The notes beneath the pieces are model-generated. The model was given only the letters and a program-made list of their open reading frames with translations, had not been told where the DNA came from and did not search any database. The translations under genes and the position numbers were made by a program. Positions 7,093 through 16,528 of a DNA stretch of 64,000 bases are shown piece after piece. Source of the stretch: Rhodanobacter sp. B05 (GTDB lineage: Bacteria > Pseudomonadota > Gammaproteobacteria > Xanthomonadales > Rhodanobacteraceae); contig NZ_MUNU01000013.1 in assembly GCF_002001085.1 (NCBI RefSeq), positions 124,001 to 188,000 of the forward strand. The letters are read 5' to 3'. Within the stretch, counting starts at the first letter, position 1. Each line of letters starts with the position of its first letter.

Positions 7093-9267
7093 TCAATACA
7101 GATCGATCGGATCGACATCCAGCGACCAGCGGACCTTGCGCGCCGACGGCAGCGCGGCCAGCGCCTGCTGCCATGAGCGGAGCATGCCGCGCAGCACCTC
7201 GCGACGATCCGCCTCGATCAGCAATTGCCCGCGCTGCCGCCCCGCGCGCAACGCCATCGGCGCGGGCATCGGACCGGCGATCTGCAACGACGACTGGGCT
7301 GGAAGCGCGGCGCGGGCGGCGGCGAGGAATTCGTCGACGGGTTCGCGTCGCGGCGCCTCGGCACGCAGCAACACCTGATGGCTGTACGGCGGCAATCCGA
7401 TCTGGCGGCGCTCGGCCAGCAGATCGCGCGCCGCCGCGGCGTAACCGTGGGCGAGCAGGTTGCGCAGCAGCGGGTGTTCCGGCTGGTGTGTCTGCAGCAG
7501 CACGCGGCCGGGTTTGCGTGCACGCCCCGCGCGGCCGGCGACCTGCACCACCAGCTGCGCCAGCCGCTCCTCGGCGCGAAAATCCACGCTGTGCAGGCCC
7601 TCGTCGACGCCGACGATGGCGACCAGGGTGAGGTTGGGCAGGTCATGTCCCTTGGCCAGCATCTGGGTGCCGACCAGGATCGCCGGCTGCTCGTTGTCCA
7701 GACTGGCGAGGATGTCCTCGAACGCGTCCTTGCGGCGGGTGGTTTCGCGGTCCACGCGCAGCACCGGCACCTGCGGGAAGCGCGCGGCCAGGGTTTCCTC
7801 CAGCCGTTCAGTGCCATGGCCCTGCGCGGTGAGGCCGGCCGCGCCGCAGCTCGGGCAGGTCGTCGGCACGCGCCGATGCTGGTCGCAGTGGTGGCAGATC
7901 AGCTGGCGGCGGCCGGCATGCAGGGTCAGTGGACGCGCGCAGTTCGAACACTCCGCGTGCCAGCCGCAGCCGTGGCACAGCAGCACCGGCGCATAGCCAC
8001 GGCGATTGCGGAACACCAGCGCCTGCTCGCCGCGCGCCACCGTCTCGGCAACCGCGGTCAGCAGCGCCGGCGACAGGCCGTGTTCCAGCCGCTGCGCGCG
8101 CATGTCGATGATCTGTACCTGCGGCGCGCGCACCGCGCCGGGGCGGGCGCGCAGATGCAGGCTGCGGTAACGCCCGGCCTCGACGTTGGCCAGCGACTCC
8201 AGCGAAGGCGTGCCCGAACCCAGCAGCACCGGCACGCCCAGCGCGCGGGCGCGCACCACGGCCAGGTCGCGGGCGTGGTAGCGGAAGCCGTCCTGCTGCT
8301 TGTAGGAAGCGTCGTGTTCCTCGTCGACGATGATCAGGCCGGCCTGCGGCAACGGCGTGAAGATCGCCGAGCGGGTGCCCAGGATCACGCGCGCGATGCC
8401 GGCGCGGGCCCGCAGCCAGGCGCGCGCCCGATCGCCTTCTGAGAGGTTCGAATGCAGTACTTCCACCATCACCCCGAGTCGTTCGCGCAGGCGGCGCACG
8501 GTCTGCGGGGCCAGGCCGATCTCCGGCACCAGCAGCAGCGCCTGCCGGCCTTGCGCCAGCACCTGCTCGATCAGCGCCAGGTACACCTCGGTCTTGCCGC
8601 TGCCGGTGACGCCGTCGAGCAGGAACGGCTGGAACCGGTCGAGGCTGGCGCCGATCGCGGCGACCGCCACTTGCTGTTCGTCGCTGAGCTGCGGCGCCGT
8701 GGATGATGGAGGGCGATGAGCGCGTGGCGGCTGCTCGCCGCGTTCGAGCAGGCCCGCCGCCGCCAGTCGGCGCGCAGGCTCGCGCCAGCCGGGCTGGCGC
8801 TCGGTCAACTCCTGCGCGCTCAACGCGCCATCAGCCAGCAGGGCGAGCAATGCCTTGCTGCCGCCACGGCGGCTGCCGGCGTCGTGCGCGCTGCGGCCGG
8901 CCGGAGTGATCGACCAGTATTCCTCGCCGATGGCTGGCAGCGGCCTGGCCTCGCGCAGTGCCAGCGGCAGTGCGTTGGCGCAAGCCTCGCCTGGCGCGCC
9001 CAGCCAGTACTCGGCGGCCCAGGCCAGCGTCTGCATCAGTTCGGCATCGAGCAGAGCCTCATCATCGAGCAGGCGCAGCGCCTGCTTGAGCCGCTTGCCG
9101 TCCACCGTCGTCTCGACTCCGGATTCGACCACCACGCCGACCAGCTTGCCGCGCCCGAACGGCACCAGCACCCGGCTGCCCACGCGAGGCTCGCCCGCGT
9201 CGGGCGGCAGGTAGTCGAAAAGGGTGGGCAGCGGCAGGGGCAGGGCGACGCGAAGAACGGCCGGCAT
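7093..9267 (-). CDS. priA: primosomal protein N' (PriA helicase)
   Basis: A 724-residue DEAH-type 3'-5' helicase that reloads the replisome at stalled forks. The order is an N-terminal DNA-binding domain starting ALPLPLPTLFDYLPP, the Walker A motif GVTGSGKT (219-226), DEEHD in motif II, and HGTERLEE and LVGTQMLAKGHD in the helicase C-terminal region. A zinc-binding insert carries paired cysteines (CHGCGWHAECSNC, CHHCD, CPSCG). Length is normal. It is transcribed from the 431-bp region that carries the DnaA-box cluster, which may link its expression to replication status. Confidence 0.97.
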   Translation of the reverse strand: MPAVLRVALPLPLPTLFDYLPPDAGEPRVGSRVLVPFGRGKLVGVVVESGVETTVDGKRLKQALRLLDDEALLDAELMQTLAWAAEYWLGAPGEACANALPLALREARPLPAIGEEYWSITPAGRSAHDAGSRRGGSKALLALLADGALSAQELTERQPGWREPARRLAAAGLLERGEQPPRAHRPPSSTAPQLSDEQQVAVAAIGASLDRFQPFLLDGVTGSGKTEVYLALIEQVLAQGRQALLLVPEIGLAPQTVRRLRERLGVMVEVLHSNLSEGDRARAWLRARAGIARVILGTRSAIFTPLPQAGLIIVDEEHDASYKQQDGFRYHARDLAVVRARALGVPVLLGSGTPSLESLANVEAGRYRSLHLRARPGAVRAPQVQIIDMRAQRLEHGLSPALLTAVAETVARGEQALVFRNRRGYAPVLLCHGCGWHAECSNCARPLTLHAGRRQLICHHCDQHRRVPTTCPSCGAAGLTAQGHGTERLEETLAARFPQVPVLRVDRETTRRKDAFEDILASLDNEQPAILVGTQMLAKGHDLPNLTLVAIVGVDEGLHSVDFRAEERLAQLVVQVAGRAGRARKPGRVLLQTHQPEHPLLRNLLAHGYAAAARDLLAERRQIGLPPYSHQVLLRAEAPRREPVDEFLAAARAALPAQSSLQIAGPMPAPMALRAGRQRGQLLIEADRREVLRGMLRSWQQALAALPSARKVRWSLDVDPIDLY

Positions 9268-9417
9268 GGTGACCTCGATGGCGGCCCAGTGTAACCGAGC
9301 ACCCCCTCTTACCCAGTCGCAGGGTAGCGGGGCCCGATAGATGCCGAGTTGCGCGCACTTGCTGCCCGGATATCGAGAAGTTTCGGGTAAGTCGCTATGA
9401 CGACGGACTTTTCCCGT

Positions 9418-9452
9418 TTATCCACAATCGCTGTGGATAAGTCTGTGGATGT
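9418..9452. promoter_or_regulatory. cluster of three DnaA boxes
   Basis: TTATCCACA (9418-9426) is a perfect DnaA box. TGTGGATAA (9432-9440) is a perfect box in the opposite orientation. TGTGGATGT (9444-9452) is a third with two mismatches. An AT-rich tract follows about 70 bp on. The cluster lies about 150 bp upstream of the priA start. Confidence 0.75.
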
Positions 9453-9624
9453 GGAGGGGAGGGTGGCCTGCGAAGCCCGCCGTGGCGCCTTCCGCGACGC
9501 CTTGGCCATGTTTTCATCAGGCAAAAAAGTTGTTTATATTCAATATGTTGAAAATAACCATCAGCCGGTGTTCACATAATTGGCAAAGCGCCTTCACATC
9601 GCTTGACAGATATATGACGCTGTG

Positions 9625-9645
9625 CAAAACCCGCCTTCAGGCGCC
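9625..9645 (-). terminator. possible terminator of the DUF3667 gene
   Basis: On the minus strand a short hairpin CGCC-TGAA-GGCG is followed by GGTTTTG. The stem is only 4-5 bp, so this is a weak call. Confidence 0.35.
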
Positions 9646-9698
9646 GTCCGCGAAGGGTCTTCCCGCCGCGTCGCGGGTCTCGGGGCCGTGGCCCGGAG

Positions 9699-10880
9699 TC
9701 ATTCCGCCAAGCCCAGCAGGAAAGCGCCGGCGAAGGCGATTGCCAGCAACCAGCAGTAGCACCAGCCGACGAACAGGTATTTCAGCACCGTCATCGGCCA
9801 GCCTTGCCGGTAGACGCGCTTCTGCATGATCAGCAGGTAGGTCGGCGCCCACAGGCATAGCGCTGCGGTTAGCAGGTTCAGCGGACCGCCCAGCCACGGC
9901 GCATGGGGCTTCAGCGCAACCCCGAGCAGGTGGGTCAGGGTACCCAGCAGCAGGCTGAGGAACAGGAAGGCGTGGCTGTGCAAGGCCACGATCAGATGCT
10001 CCACGTACAGGCGGCGCTTGAACAGGTAGACCAGCTTGAGCAGCAGCGCGAACGCCGGCAGCATGAAGAACATCGCCCCGGGGAGTGCCGCAAAGACCTG
10101 GCCGATCAGGCGCTCGTTCACCGCGGAATGGTCACCCGGGCCGCTCATCGCCGTGAGGTTGTCGTGCAAGCGGGCCGCCGACCGATTCAGGCGCTGGTTG
10201 AGAAAATCGGGCAGCCAGCTCACCTTGATCGGGTCCCAGGGCTGGTCGAACGGGTTGCGCTGCTCCCGATCGGCGGGCGAACGGGTATCGCCGGGAGGCT
10301 TTGGCACTTCGTCCAGGCTGGCAGGAATCACCGCGGTCTTGTCGCCCAGCTCGATGCGTCGCTGCATCGCCTCGCGCACCAGTTGCAGCCGCGCCTTGTC
10401 CAGTTCCTTGCCGGCCAGCGAACCGATCACGGGGATGTCTTGGGTAGGGGTCAGCTGGGCCAGCTGTTTTTTCAGCAGGCGATCCACCTCGGCCGGGGTT
10501 TTTGCGCGCTGGAAGCTGCTGCCCTGCACGTGAACGTCGGGTACGAACAACGCATCACCGCTGTCCAGCGCCAGCGGCAGCACGAAGAACGCCAGCAGGC
10601 ACAGCGCGAACATCAACCGGAACGGCGCCAGGTAGCGCACGCGCCGCCCGGCAAAGTACTCCAGGGTGAGGAAGCCGGGACGCAGGAGCAGCGGTGGCAG
10701 CGTGTGCACCACCCGACCATCGATATTCAGCACCAGGTCGAGGGTGTCCTCCAGCATGCCGTGCACGGGTTTGAGCACGCTGTGCACCGACTGGCCGCAG
10801 ACATGGCAGAACTCCCCCTGCAGCAAGGCGCCGCAATTGGCGCACTGCAGTTCGGTGGGCGTGGTCAGGTCCTGTGTCAT
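9699..10880 (-). CDS. DUF3667 family membrane protein with N-terminal zinc ribbon
   Basis: A 393-residue protein. The N terminus has two CxxC pairs (Cys13/16 and Cys25/28, in CANCGALL and CHVCGQS), a treble-clef-type zinc ribbon. GFLTLEYFAGRRVRYLAPFRLMF, the hallmark of DUF3667, leads into the first membrane helix. A soluble loop of roughly 150 residues is followed by about four more hydrophobic segments at the C terminus. Function is unknown in this family. The ATG at 10880 is preferred over an upstream in-frame ATG because the ribbon begins directly after it. Divergent from the MATE exporter gene. Confidence 0.85.
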   Translation of the reverse strand: MTQDLTTPTELQCANCGALLQGEFCHVCGQSVHSVLKPVHGMLEDTLDLVLNIDGRVVHTLPPLLLRPGFLTLEYFAGRRVRYLAPFRLMFALCLLAFFVLPLALDSGDALFVPDVHVQGSSFQRAKTPAEVDRLLKKQLAQLTPTQDIPVIGSLAGKELDKARLQLVREAMQRRIELGDKTAVIPASLDEVPKPPGDTRSPADREQRNPFDQPWDPIKVSWLPDFLNQRLNRSAARLHDNLTAMSGPGDHSAVNERLIGQVFAALPGAMFFMLPAFALLLKLVYLFKRRLYVEHLIVALHSHAFLFLSLLLGTLTHLLGVALKPHAPWLGGPLNLLTAALCLWAPTYLLIMQKRVYRQGWPMTVLKYLFVGWCYCWLLAIAFAGAFLLGLAE

Positions 10881-10986
10881 CGGGCTGTCCGGGCAAAGGC
10901 GCCGCCGATCTTCGCACACGCGACGCGCGCCGTGGCCGTGACCGATGGCTCAGGTAAAATGCGCGGCCCTGGAGTCTGCTGTGCCC

Positions 10987-12372
10987 ATGAAACCCCTCCG
11001 TCCCGAGCGCGCGCGTCTGCTGCATGAAGTGCGCGCCACCATGCGCCTCGCGTTGCCGTTGATCTGCGCCCAGTTGGCCGCGGTGGGCAGCAACGTGATC
11101 GACGCGGTGCTGGCCGGGCACGTCAGCGCGCATGTGCTGGGCGCGGTGGCGGTGGGCGCCAGCATCTGGTCGCTGGCGATCGTCAGCGGGATCGGCATGA
11201 TGATGGCGGTGCCGCCGTCGGTAGCACAGCTGGATGGCGCCGGCCGGCGCGGCGAAGTCGGCGCGGTGTTCCACCAGGCCTTGTGGCTGGCCCTGGGAAT
11301 GGGGGCCTTGCTGTGGTTTGCAGTGCGCCATGCGGCGCCGCTGATCGACCTGATCGGCGTGACTCCGAGCCTGCGCCATGACGTGCAGCGCTTCCTGCTG
11401 GCGATCAGCTGGGGCGCGCCGGCGCTGACCTGCTACTTCGCACTGCGTGGCCTGTCCGAGGGGTTGTCGATGACCAGACCGTCGATGTATTTCAGCCTGG
11501 GCGGCCTGGCGCTGCTGGTGCCGCTGGGCTACGTGCTGATGTTCGGCAAGCTGGGCATTCCGCCGCAGGGTGCGCATGGTTGCGGCGTGGCGACAGCGAT
11601 CGTGCTGTGGTTGGAGCTGCTGGCGTTTGGCATCTACGTGATCTTCCGGCGCAACTACCGCGGACTTGGCCTGTTCGAGCATGTCGGTGGGCCGAACCTG
11701 CGGCGCATCGGGCAACTGGTGCATATCGGCGCGCCGATGGCGGTGACCCTGCTGGCCGAGGCGGGGTTGTTCGTGGCGACCGCCCTGATCATCGCCACGC
11801 TGGGCGAGGACGTGATCGCCAGCCACCAGGTCGCGATCAACATCGCCTCGCTGTTCTTCATGATTCCGCTCGGCTTGGCGATGGCGATCACCGTTCGGGT
11901 CGGCAATGCGGTGGGCCGCGGCGATGATCGCGGCGTACGCTATGCCGGCTTCTGCGGCATCGGCCTGACCCTGGTGACGCAGGTGTTCTCGGCCGTCCTG
12001 ATGCTGGGCCTGCCGCACTTCATCGCCACGCTGTACACGCACGATCCGAAGGTGATCGCGCTGGCGGCGCAGCTGATCATGCTGGCCGGCCTGTTCCAGT
12101 TTTCCGATGGCGTCCAGGTCGCCGCCAACGGCGCGCTGCGCGGACTCAAGGACACCCGCGTACCGATGGTGATCACCCTGTTCGCGTACTGGGCCGTCGG
12201 CATGCCGGTGGGCTGGTGGCTGGCGTTCCATCACGGCATGGGTGCGCGCGGCATGTGGATCGGCCTGATCGCGGGGCTGTCGGTGGCTGCGGTGATGCTG
12301 TTCACGCGCTTCTGGCGCAGTGCCTGGAAGCAGCGTTGGCGGCGCCATCTGCCGATGACCGCGCCGGCATGA
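10987..12372 (+). CDS. MATE family efflux transporter (NorM-like)
   Basis: A 461-residue inner-membrane protein with about 12 membrane helices in two similar halves. The first half contains LPLICAQLAAVGSNVIDAVLAGHV, the second IGAPMAVTLLAEAGLFVATALI, the usual MATE duplication. Such proteins export cationic compounds using Na+ or H+. The start ATG at 10987 sits just before MKPLRPERARLLHEV; an ATG 42 bp upstream is in frame but less likely. A TAAAAT hexamer at about 10964 could be its -10. Substrate not predictable. Confidence 0.92.
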   Translation: MKPLRPERARLLHEVRATMRLALPLICAQLAAVGSNVIDAVLAGHVSAHVLGAVAVGASIWSLAIVSGIGMMMAVPPSVAQLDGAGRRGEVGAVFHQALWLALGMGALLWFAVRHAAPLIDLIGVTPSLRHDVQRFLLAISWGAPALTCYFALRGLSEGLSMTRPSMYFSLGGLALLVPLGYVLMFGKLGIPPQGAHGCGVATAIVLWLELLAFGIYVIFRRNYRGLGLFEHVGGPNLRRIGQLVHIGAPMAVTLLAEAGLFVATALIIATLGEDVIASHQVAINIASLFFMIPLGLAMAITVRVGNAVGRGDDRGVRYAGFCGIGLTLVTQVFSAVLMLGLPHFIATLYTHDPKVIALAAQLIMLAGLFQFSDGVQVAANGALRGLKDTRVPMVITLFAYWAVGMPVGWWLAFHHGMGARGMWIGLIAGLSVAAVMLFTRFWRSAWKQRWRRHLPMTAPA

Positions 12373-12409
12373 CCGGCTACGCTTGGCGCATGAGCCCGGG
12401 AATCCATGC

Positions 12410-14275
12410 ATGACTTCATCGCTTCCGCCACCGCTGTCACCTCGACGGGGTTTCCTGCGCGGGCTTGGCCATGGCTTGAACATCACCCGCCTGGTCATCA
12501 TCAACCTGGTCTTCTTCGGGTTCCTGCTGATCCTGCTGCTGGTGGTGGTATCCGTCTTAACCGGCGGCCACGTGGTGCAACCGGACAGCGTGCTGGTGCT
12601 CAAGCCGCAGGGCCAGCTGGTCGAGCAATACAGCGCCCCGCCGCTGCAGCGTGCGTTGTCGAGCTTGTCCGGCGAGGACGCGAAGCAGGTCCAACTGCGC
12701 GACCTGGTCGGCGCGATCGACGCTGCCGCGAAGGACAAGCGCATCACCCGCATCCTGCTGTTGCCGGGCGATCTGCAAGGTGGCGGCTTTGCCGCGCTGC
12801 GCGAGGTCGGCGCGGCGCTGGACCGCTTCCGCGCCAGCGGCAAGCCGGTGATTGCATGGGCGGTGAATCTGGACCAGGGCCAGTATTACCTCGCCGCGCA
12901 CGCCGATCGCCTGCTGGTGGATCCGCAGGGCGGGGTCATGCTCACGGGACTGGCCAACTACCGCCTGTTCTACAAGGACCTGCTCGACAAGCTGGGTGTC
13001 GACGTGCACCTGTTTCGCGTCGGCGAATTCAAGAGCGCGGCCGAGCCGTACATCCTCGACCATGCGTCGGTGGAGGCGAAACAGGCCGACAGTTACTGGA
13101 TGGGCGGCCTGTGGGACGGCTACCTGGACGAAGTGGCGGGGCTGCGCAAGATCGAGCCGGCCACCCTGCGCGACGACATCGACAACCTGCCGCAGCATAT
13201 CGCCGGCGCCCGGGGCGACCTGGCCCAGCTGGCGCTGAGCGAGCACCTCGTCGACGGCACGGCGACCCGCGCCGAGCTGATTGCGATGCTGCGCGAGCAG
13301 GGCGTGCCCGCCGGGCCGAAGAACGAGGCGTTCCGCAGCATCGACCTGCCGCAGTACGTGGCCAGCCTGCCCCGGGATGGCAGCGTATTCGCGCCCGGTG
13401 TGGCGATCGTCGTGGCCGAGGGCGAGATTGTCGGCGGCAAGCGGCCGCCGGGTTCCATCGGTGGCGAATCCACCGCGGCGCTGATTCGCGCCGTGCGCGA
13501 GGACAGGCGCACCAAGGCGCTGGTACTGCGGGTCGATTCGCCTGGTGGCGAGGTGTATGCGGCCGAGCAGATCCGCCGCGAGGTCGAACTGACCCGTGCG
13601 GCCGGCATTCCCGTGGTGGTGTCGATGGGCGACGTGGCGGCCAGCGGCGGCTACTGGATCTCGATGAACGCGAACCGGATTTTCGCCGAGCCGAACACCA
13701 TCACCGGCTCGATCGGCATTTTCGGCGTGTATTACTCGGTGCCCGGCACGCTGGCCAAGCTCGGCATCCAGAGCGACGGCATCGCCACCGGGCCGATGGC
13801 GGGTGCGTTCGACATCACCCGCGCGCTGGATCCGAAGGTCGGAGCGGTGATCCAGGCGATCATCGACAAGGGCTATCGTGATTTCGTCGGCAACGTCGCC
13901 AAGGCGCGCGGCAAGAATTACCAGGCCATCGACGCGATCGCGCAGGGCCGCGTGTGGACCGGCCGGCAGGCGCTCGAGCGTGGCCTGGTCGACCAGCTCG
14001 GTGGCCTGCGCGATGCCGTTGTCGACGCGGCCAGCCTGGCCAAGCTGGGCAAGGACTACCCGGTGCGCTACGAGGAGGCGCCGGTGAGTGGTTTCGAGCG
14101 CTTCCTGATCGACATGAACCGTGCCGCCAGCGTGCAGTTGCTGCAATCCTGGGGCGTGCACCTGCCGCGGTGGTTTGCCCAGCTGCCGGCGCTGACACCG
14201 GAATTGCAGTTGCTGCGCAACGCCAAGGCCGGCACGCCGAACATCTACGCGGACTGCCTGTGCGCCCCGCGCTGA
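12410..14275 (+). CDS. sppA: signal peptide peptidase SppA, 67 kDa type
   Basis: A 621-residue inner-membrane serine protease that degrades released signal peptides. One N-terminal membrane anchor (about 26-50) is followed by two tandem peptidase S49 domains. The catalytic dyad is split as in E. coli SppA: Lys208 in VGEFKSAAEPYI of the first domain and Ser412 in VAASGGYWISM of the second. The starting ATG at 12410 gives a normal-length protein. It starts 37 bp after the MATE gene on the same strand and may be cotranscribed with it. Convergent with the next small lipoprotein gene. Confidence 0.96.
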   Translation: MTSSLPPPLSPRRGFLRGLGHGLNITRLVIINLVFFGFLLILLLVVVSVLTGGHVVQPDSVLVLKPQGQLVEQYSAPPLQRALSSLSGEDAKQVQLRDLVGAIDAAAKDKRITRILLLPGDLQGGGFAALREVGAALDRFRASGKPVIAWAVNLDQGQYYLAAHADRLLVDPQGGVMLTGLANYRLFYKDLLDKLGVDVHLFRVGEFKSAAEPYILDHASVEAKQADSYWMGGLWDGYLDEVAGLRKIEPATLRDDIDNLPQHIAGARGDLAQLALSEHLVDGTATRAELIAMLREQGVPAGPKNEAFRSIDLPQYVASLPRDGSVFAPGVAIVVAEGEIVGGKRPPGSIGGESTAALIRAVREDRRTKALVLRVDSPGGEVYAAEQIRREVELTRAAGIPVVVSMGDVAASGGYWISMNANRIFAEPNTITGSIGIFGVYYSVPGTLAKLGIQSDGIATGPMAGAFDITRALDPKVGAVIQAIIDKGYRDFVGNVAKARGKNYQAIDAIAQGRVWTGRQALERGLVDQLGGLRDAVVDAASLAKLGKDYPVRYEEAPVSGFERFLIDMNRAASVQLLQSWGVHLPRWFAQLPALTPELQLLRNAKAGTPNIYADCLCAPR

Positions 14276-14294
14276 AGGGCGCCGGGTAAGGCCG

Positions 14295-14498
14295 CTATTG
14301 CTGTTGCGCCTCGATCTGCTTGCGCTGTTCCTCGGCCTGCTTGTCGACCACCTTCTGCACGTCCTTCGCGCGCTGTTCGTCGGCCTTCATGGCGTCGAAC
14401 GGCGTGGCGACATCGGCAGCCTTGGCCTTGGGCTCCGGCGGCTTGCTGGAGCAGGCGGCCAGGGCCAGCGCACACAGCAGGATCGGCAGCGGCTTCAT
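14295..14498 (-). CDS. small lipoprotein of unknown function
   Basis: A 67-residue precursor, MKPLPILLCALALAACSSKP, with lipobox LAAC and acylation site Cys16. The mature 52 residues are highly charged (Lys/Glu/Gln-rich: QKVVDKQAEEQRKQIEAQQQ) and likely form one long helix. No family recognised. Its promoter region is shared with the divergent SDR gene. Confidence 0.75.
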   Translation of the reverse strand: MKPLPILLCALALAACSSKPPEPKAKAADVATPFDAMKADEQRAKDVQKVVDKQAEEQRKQIEAQQQ

Positions 14499-14596
14499 GG
14501 CAATTCTCGCGGCGGGTAGAGTCGGCGAGTGTCCTGCCAGTCCGGCGCGCAGGCAAGCCTCGCGCGTGATCCAGTCGACGTTGCTAAGCTGGCCGC

Positions 14597-15391
14597 ATGA
14601 ACCTTCCTCCAAACAGCCGCCTGGATGCCTGGCAACTGCATGGCCACACCGCGCTGGTCACCGGGGCCAGCAAGGGCATCGGCCATGCGGTCGCGCGCGA
14701 ACTGGCCGGGCTCGGTGCCGACCTGCTGCTGGTGGCACGTGACGAGGACTACCTGGAACAGGTGAGGGTGGAACTGGCGGACGATTTTCCTGATGTGTCG
14801 ATCTTGGCCTTCGGCGCGGACCTGGCCGAGGCGGAGGAGCGGCTGGCGGTATTCGACTGGATCGCCGACCTCGACGCCTCGGTGTCGCTGCTGATCAACA
14901 ACGCCGGCGGCAACCAGGCCGGCGCCACGCTGGACTACAGCGAAGACGACTATCGCGCCATTTTCGAGCAGAACCTGTTTTCCGCGTTCGAGATGTGCCG
15001 GCTGGCGCATCCGCAGCTGGTGCAGCATGCCAGTGCGGCGATCGTCAACGTGGGTTCGGTGTCGGCCATGACCCACGTGCGTACCGGCTCGCCGTACGGC
15101 ATGAGCAAGGCCGCGCTGCACCAGCTGACTCGCAACCTGGCGGCCGAATGGGCGGTGGATGGCATTCGCGTCAATGCCGTGGCGCCCTGGTACATCCGCA
15201 CCCAGCGCTCCGAGCCGGCGCTGGCCGATCCCGATTATCTGGACGAAGTGCTCGACCGCACGCCGTTGCGGCGCATCGGCGAACCCGAGGAAGTGGCGGC
15301 GGCGATTGCTTTCCTGTGCCTGCCGGCGGCCAGTTACATCACCGGCCAGGTGCTGGCGGTGGACGGCGGGTTTCTCAACTACGGGTTCTGA
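14597..15391 (+). CDS. SDR family oxidoreductase (tropinone-reductase-like)
   Basis: A 264-residue NAD(P)-dependent classical short-chain dehydrogenase. It has TGASKGIG (22-29) for cofactor binding and NNAG (101-104). The catalytic triad is Ser154 with Tyr167 and Lys171 (SPYGMSK). The C-terminal PLRRIGEPEEVAAAIAFLCLPAASYITGQ is typical of this subgroup. Arg/Asp at the end of beta 2 (VARDED) suggests NADPH preference. There is no clear Shine-Dalgarno, but GCTAAGCT lies 8 nt before the ATG, compatible with a leaderless transcript. Substrate unknown. Confidence 0.9.
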   Translation: MNLPPNSRLDAWQLHGHTALVTGASKGIGHAVARELAGLGADLLLVARDEDYLEQVRVELADDFPDVSILAFGADLAEAEERLAVFDWIADLDASVSLLINNAGGNQAGATLDYSEDDYRAIFEQNLFSAFEMCRLAHPQLVQHASAAIVNVGSVSAMTHVRTGSPYGMSKAALHQLTRNLAAEWAVDGIRVNAVAPWYIRTQRSEPALADPDYLDEVLDRTPLRRIGEPEEVAAAIAFLCLPAASYITGQVLAVDGGFLNYGF

Positions 15392-15434
15392 GTGCTTGCC
15401 GGTCGCCTGCGTGTGGCCTCGCCAGCGCGAAGTC

Positions 15435-16379
15435 TCAGAAGTCGGCCTCGTGTTCCTCGGCAGCCAGGCCCACGGTCACTGCGCCCTCGCCGACATTGAC
15501 CATGCCGGTAATGCTCATCGGCGCCTCCATCAGTGCCACGCTGCATTCCTCGCAGGCGGCGCGCAGCTCGGTGTAGCCCGGCAGATGCGCGAGCACGGCC
15601 AGGTCGCCGCCGTAACTCACGCACACCATCGGCACCAACAGGCCGGCGCGTACCCGCCGTGCGACGTAACCGAACAGTGCTTCAGCGCCCTGCTCGAAAC
15701 CGCGTACCTTGCCCACCGGCCCGGTCTCGCCGCGGAAGCAGCGCAGGATCGGCTTGATATCCAGCGCCGAACCCAGCATCGCGCTGAACAGGCTGACGCT
15801 GCGGTCGTTCTTGGTCTTGGCGCGCGCGCGCAGGTAATAGAGGTCGCGCGGCAGCATGTAGCCGTAGCTGTGGTTGGCGATATGCAGCAGCCGTTCGCGT
15901 ATCGTGGCCGGGGCCTCGCCGGCGGCGATCATCCGGCTCGCCTCGTACACCGCCGGCGCGGCACCGGCAAAAATGTTGCGGGTGTCGACCACGCGCATCA
16001 TGAACGGACCGAGGATGCCCGCTTGCTCGCGAACGTGCCGATAATTCTTCAGGATCGCGAAACTCGCCTTGTTGACGTGCTCGTTGATCGGGCTGCGAGT
16101 GGCGGTGATGGTCAGGCAGAACACGCAGTCCTGTTCCAGCACCAGCTTCTCGAGGAACAGCTTCTGCACCTCTTCCACCGGGCAGGGCTCGGTCTCCGCG
16201 GAATGACTGCGACTGCCGAGCCGGCGATCGATGAATCGCTGCAGCTCGCTTGGTTTGCGATCGTCCATGAAGGTTTCGCGGTCGATCTTTACCGTGATCG
16301 GCATGACTGCGATGTCGTGTTGCTCCAGGAACGCCTGCGACAGATCGCAGGCCGCATCGATTGCCAGACCCATCCGCAT
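15435..16379 (-). CDS. DegV family protein
   Basis: A 314-residue cytosolic protein starting MRMGLAIDAACDLSQAFLEQ, where the DegV-type beta strand and Ser/Asp loop bind a fatty acid carboxylate. VMPITVKIDRETFMDD and VDTRNIFAGAAPAVYEASRMIA are further family features. Classical DegV/FakB proteins present exogenous fatty acids to a kinase in Gram-positives; the role in Proteobacteria is unclear and no FakA-like partner is in this window. The start shown is the ATG that begins the conserved strand; an ATG 30 bp upstream is possible. Divergent from amn. Confidence 0.85.
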   Translation of the reverse strand: MRMGLAIDAACDLSQAFLEQHDIAVMPITVKIDRETFMDDRKPSELQRFIDRRLGSRSHSAETEPCPVEEVQKLFLEKLVLEQDCVFCLTITATRSPINEHVNKASFAILKNYRHVREQAGILGPFMMRVVDTRNIFAGAAPAVYEASRMIAAGEAPATIRERLLHIANHSYGYMLPRDLYYLRARAKTKNDRSVSLFSAMLGSALDIKPILRCFRGETGPVGKVRGFEQGAEALFGYVARRVRAGLLVPMVCVSYGGDLAVLAHLPGYTELRAACEECSVALMEAPMSITGMVNVGEGAVTVGLAAEEHEADF

Positions 16380-16528
16380 CACGTATCCCCCGTCATGAAT
16401 GGCAAGCAAAACATAGCATGCTGCAAGTGACTGCGGTGTCGGGAAAAAGTTACCTGCCGACCAGCGCCGCCTGGTCGCGGCGGGTGGGGACCAGCGGCTA
16501 TGATGCGGCCACCGGATCGGGTGCTCAC

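Larger units (their letters stand above)
9268..9698. other. 431-bp intergenic region upstream of priA
   Basis: Both flanking genes run leftward, so this is the priA promoter side and the 3' side of the DUF3667 gene. It holds a DnaA-box cluster (9418-9452), an A/T-rich stretch at about 9521-9560 that contrasts with the GC-rich surroundings, and a small terminator-like hairpin at about 9625-9645. A 60-codon open frame across the DnaA boxes shows no protein-like features. Confidence 0.7.

Noticed and set aside
9397-9579. A 60-codon ORF in the priA upstream region
   Set aside because: It runs through the DnaA boxes and the AT-rich tract, has no ribosome-binding site and no protein-like sequence.
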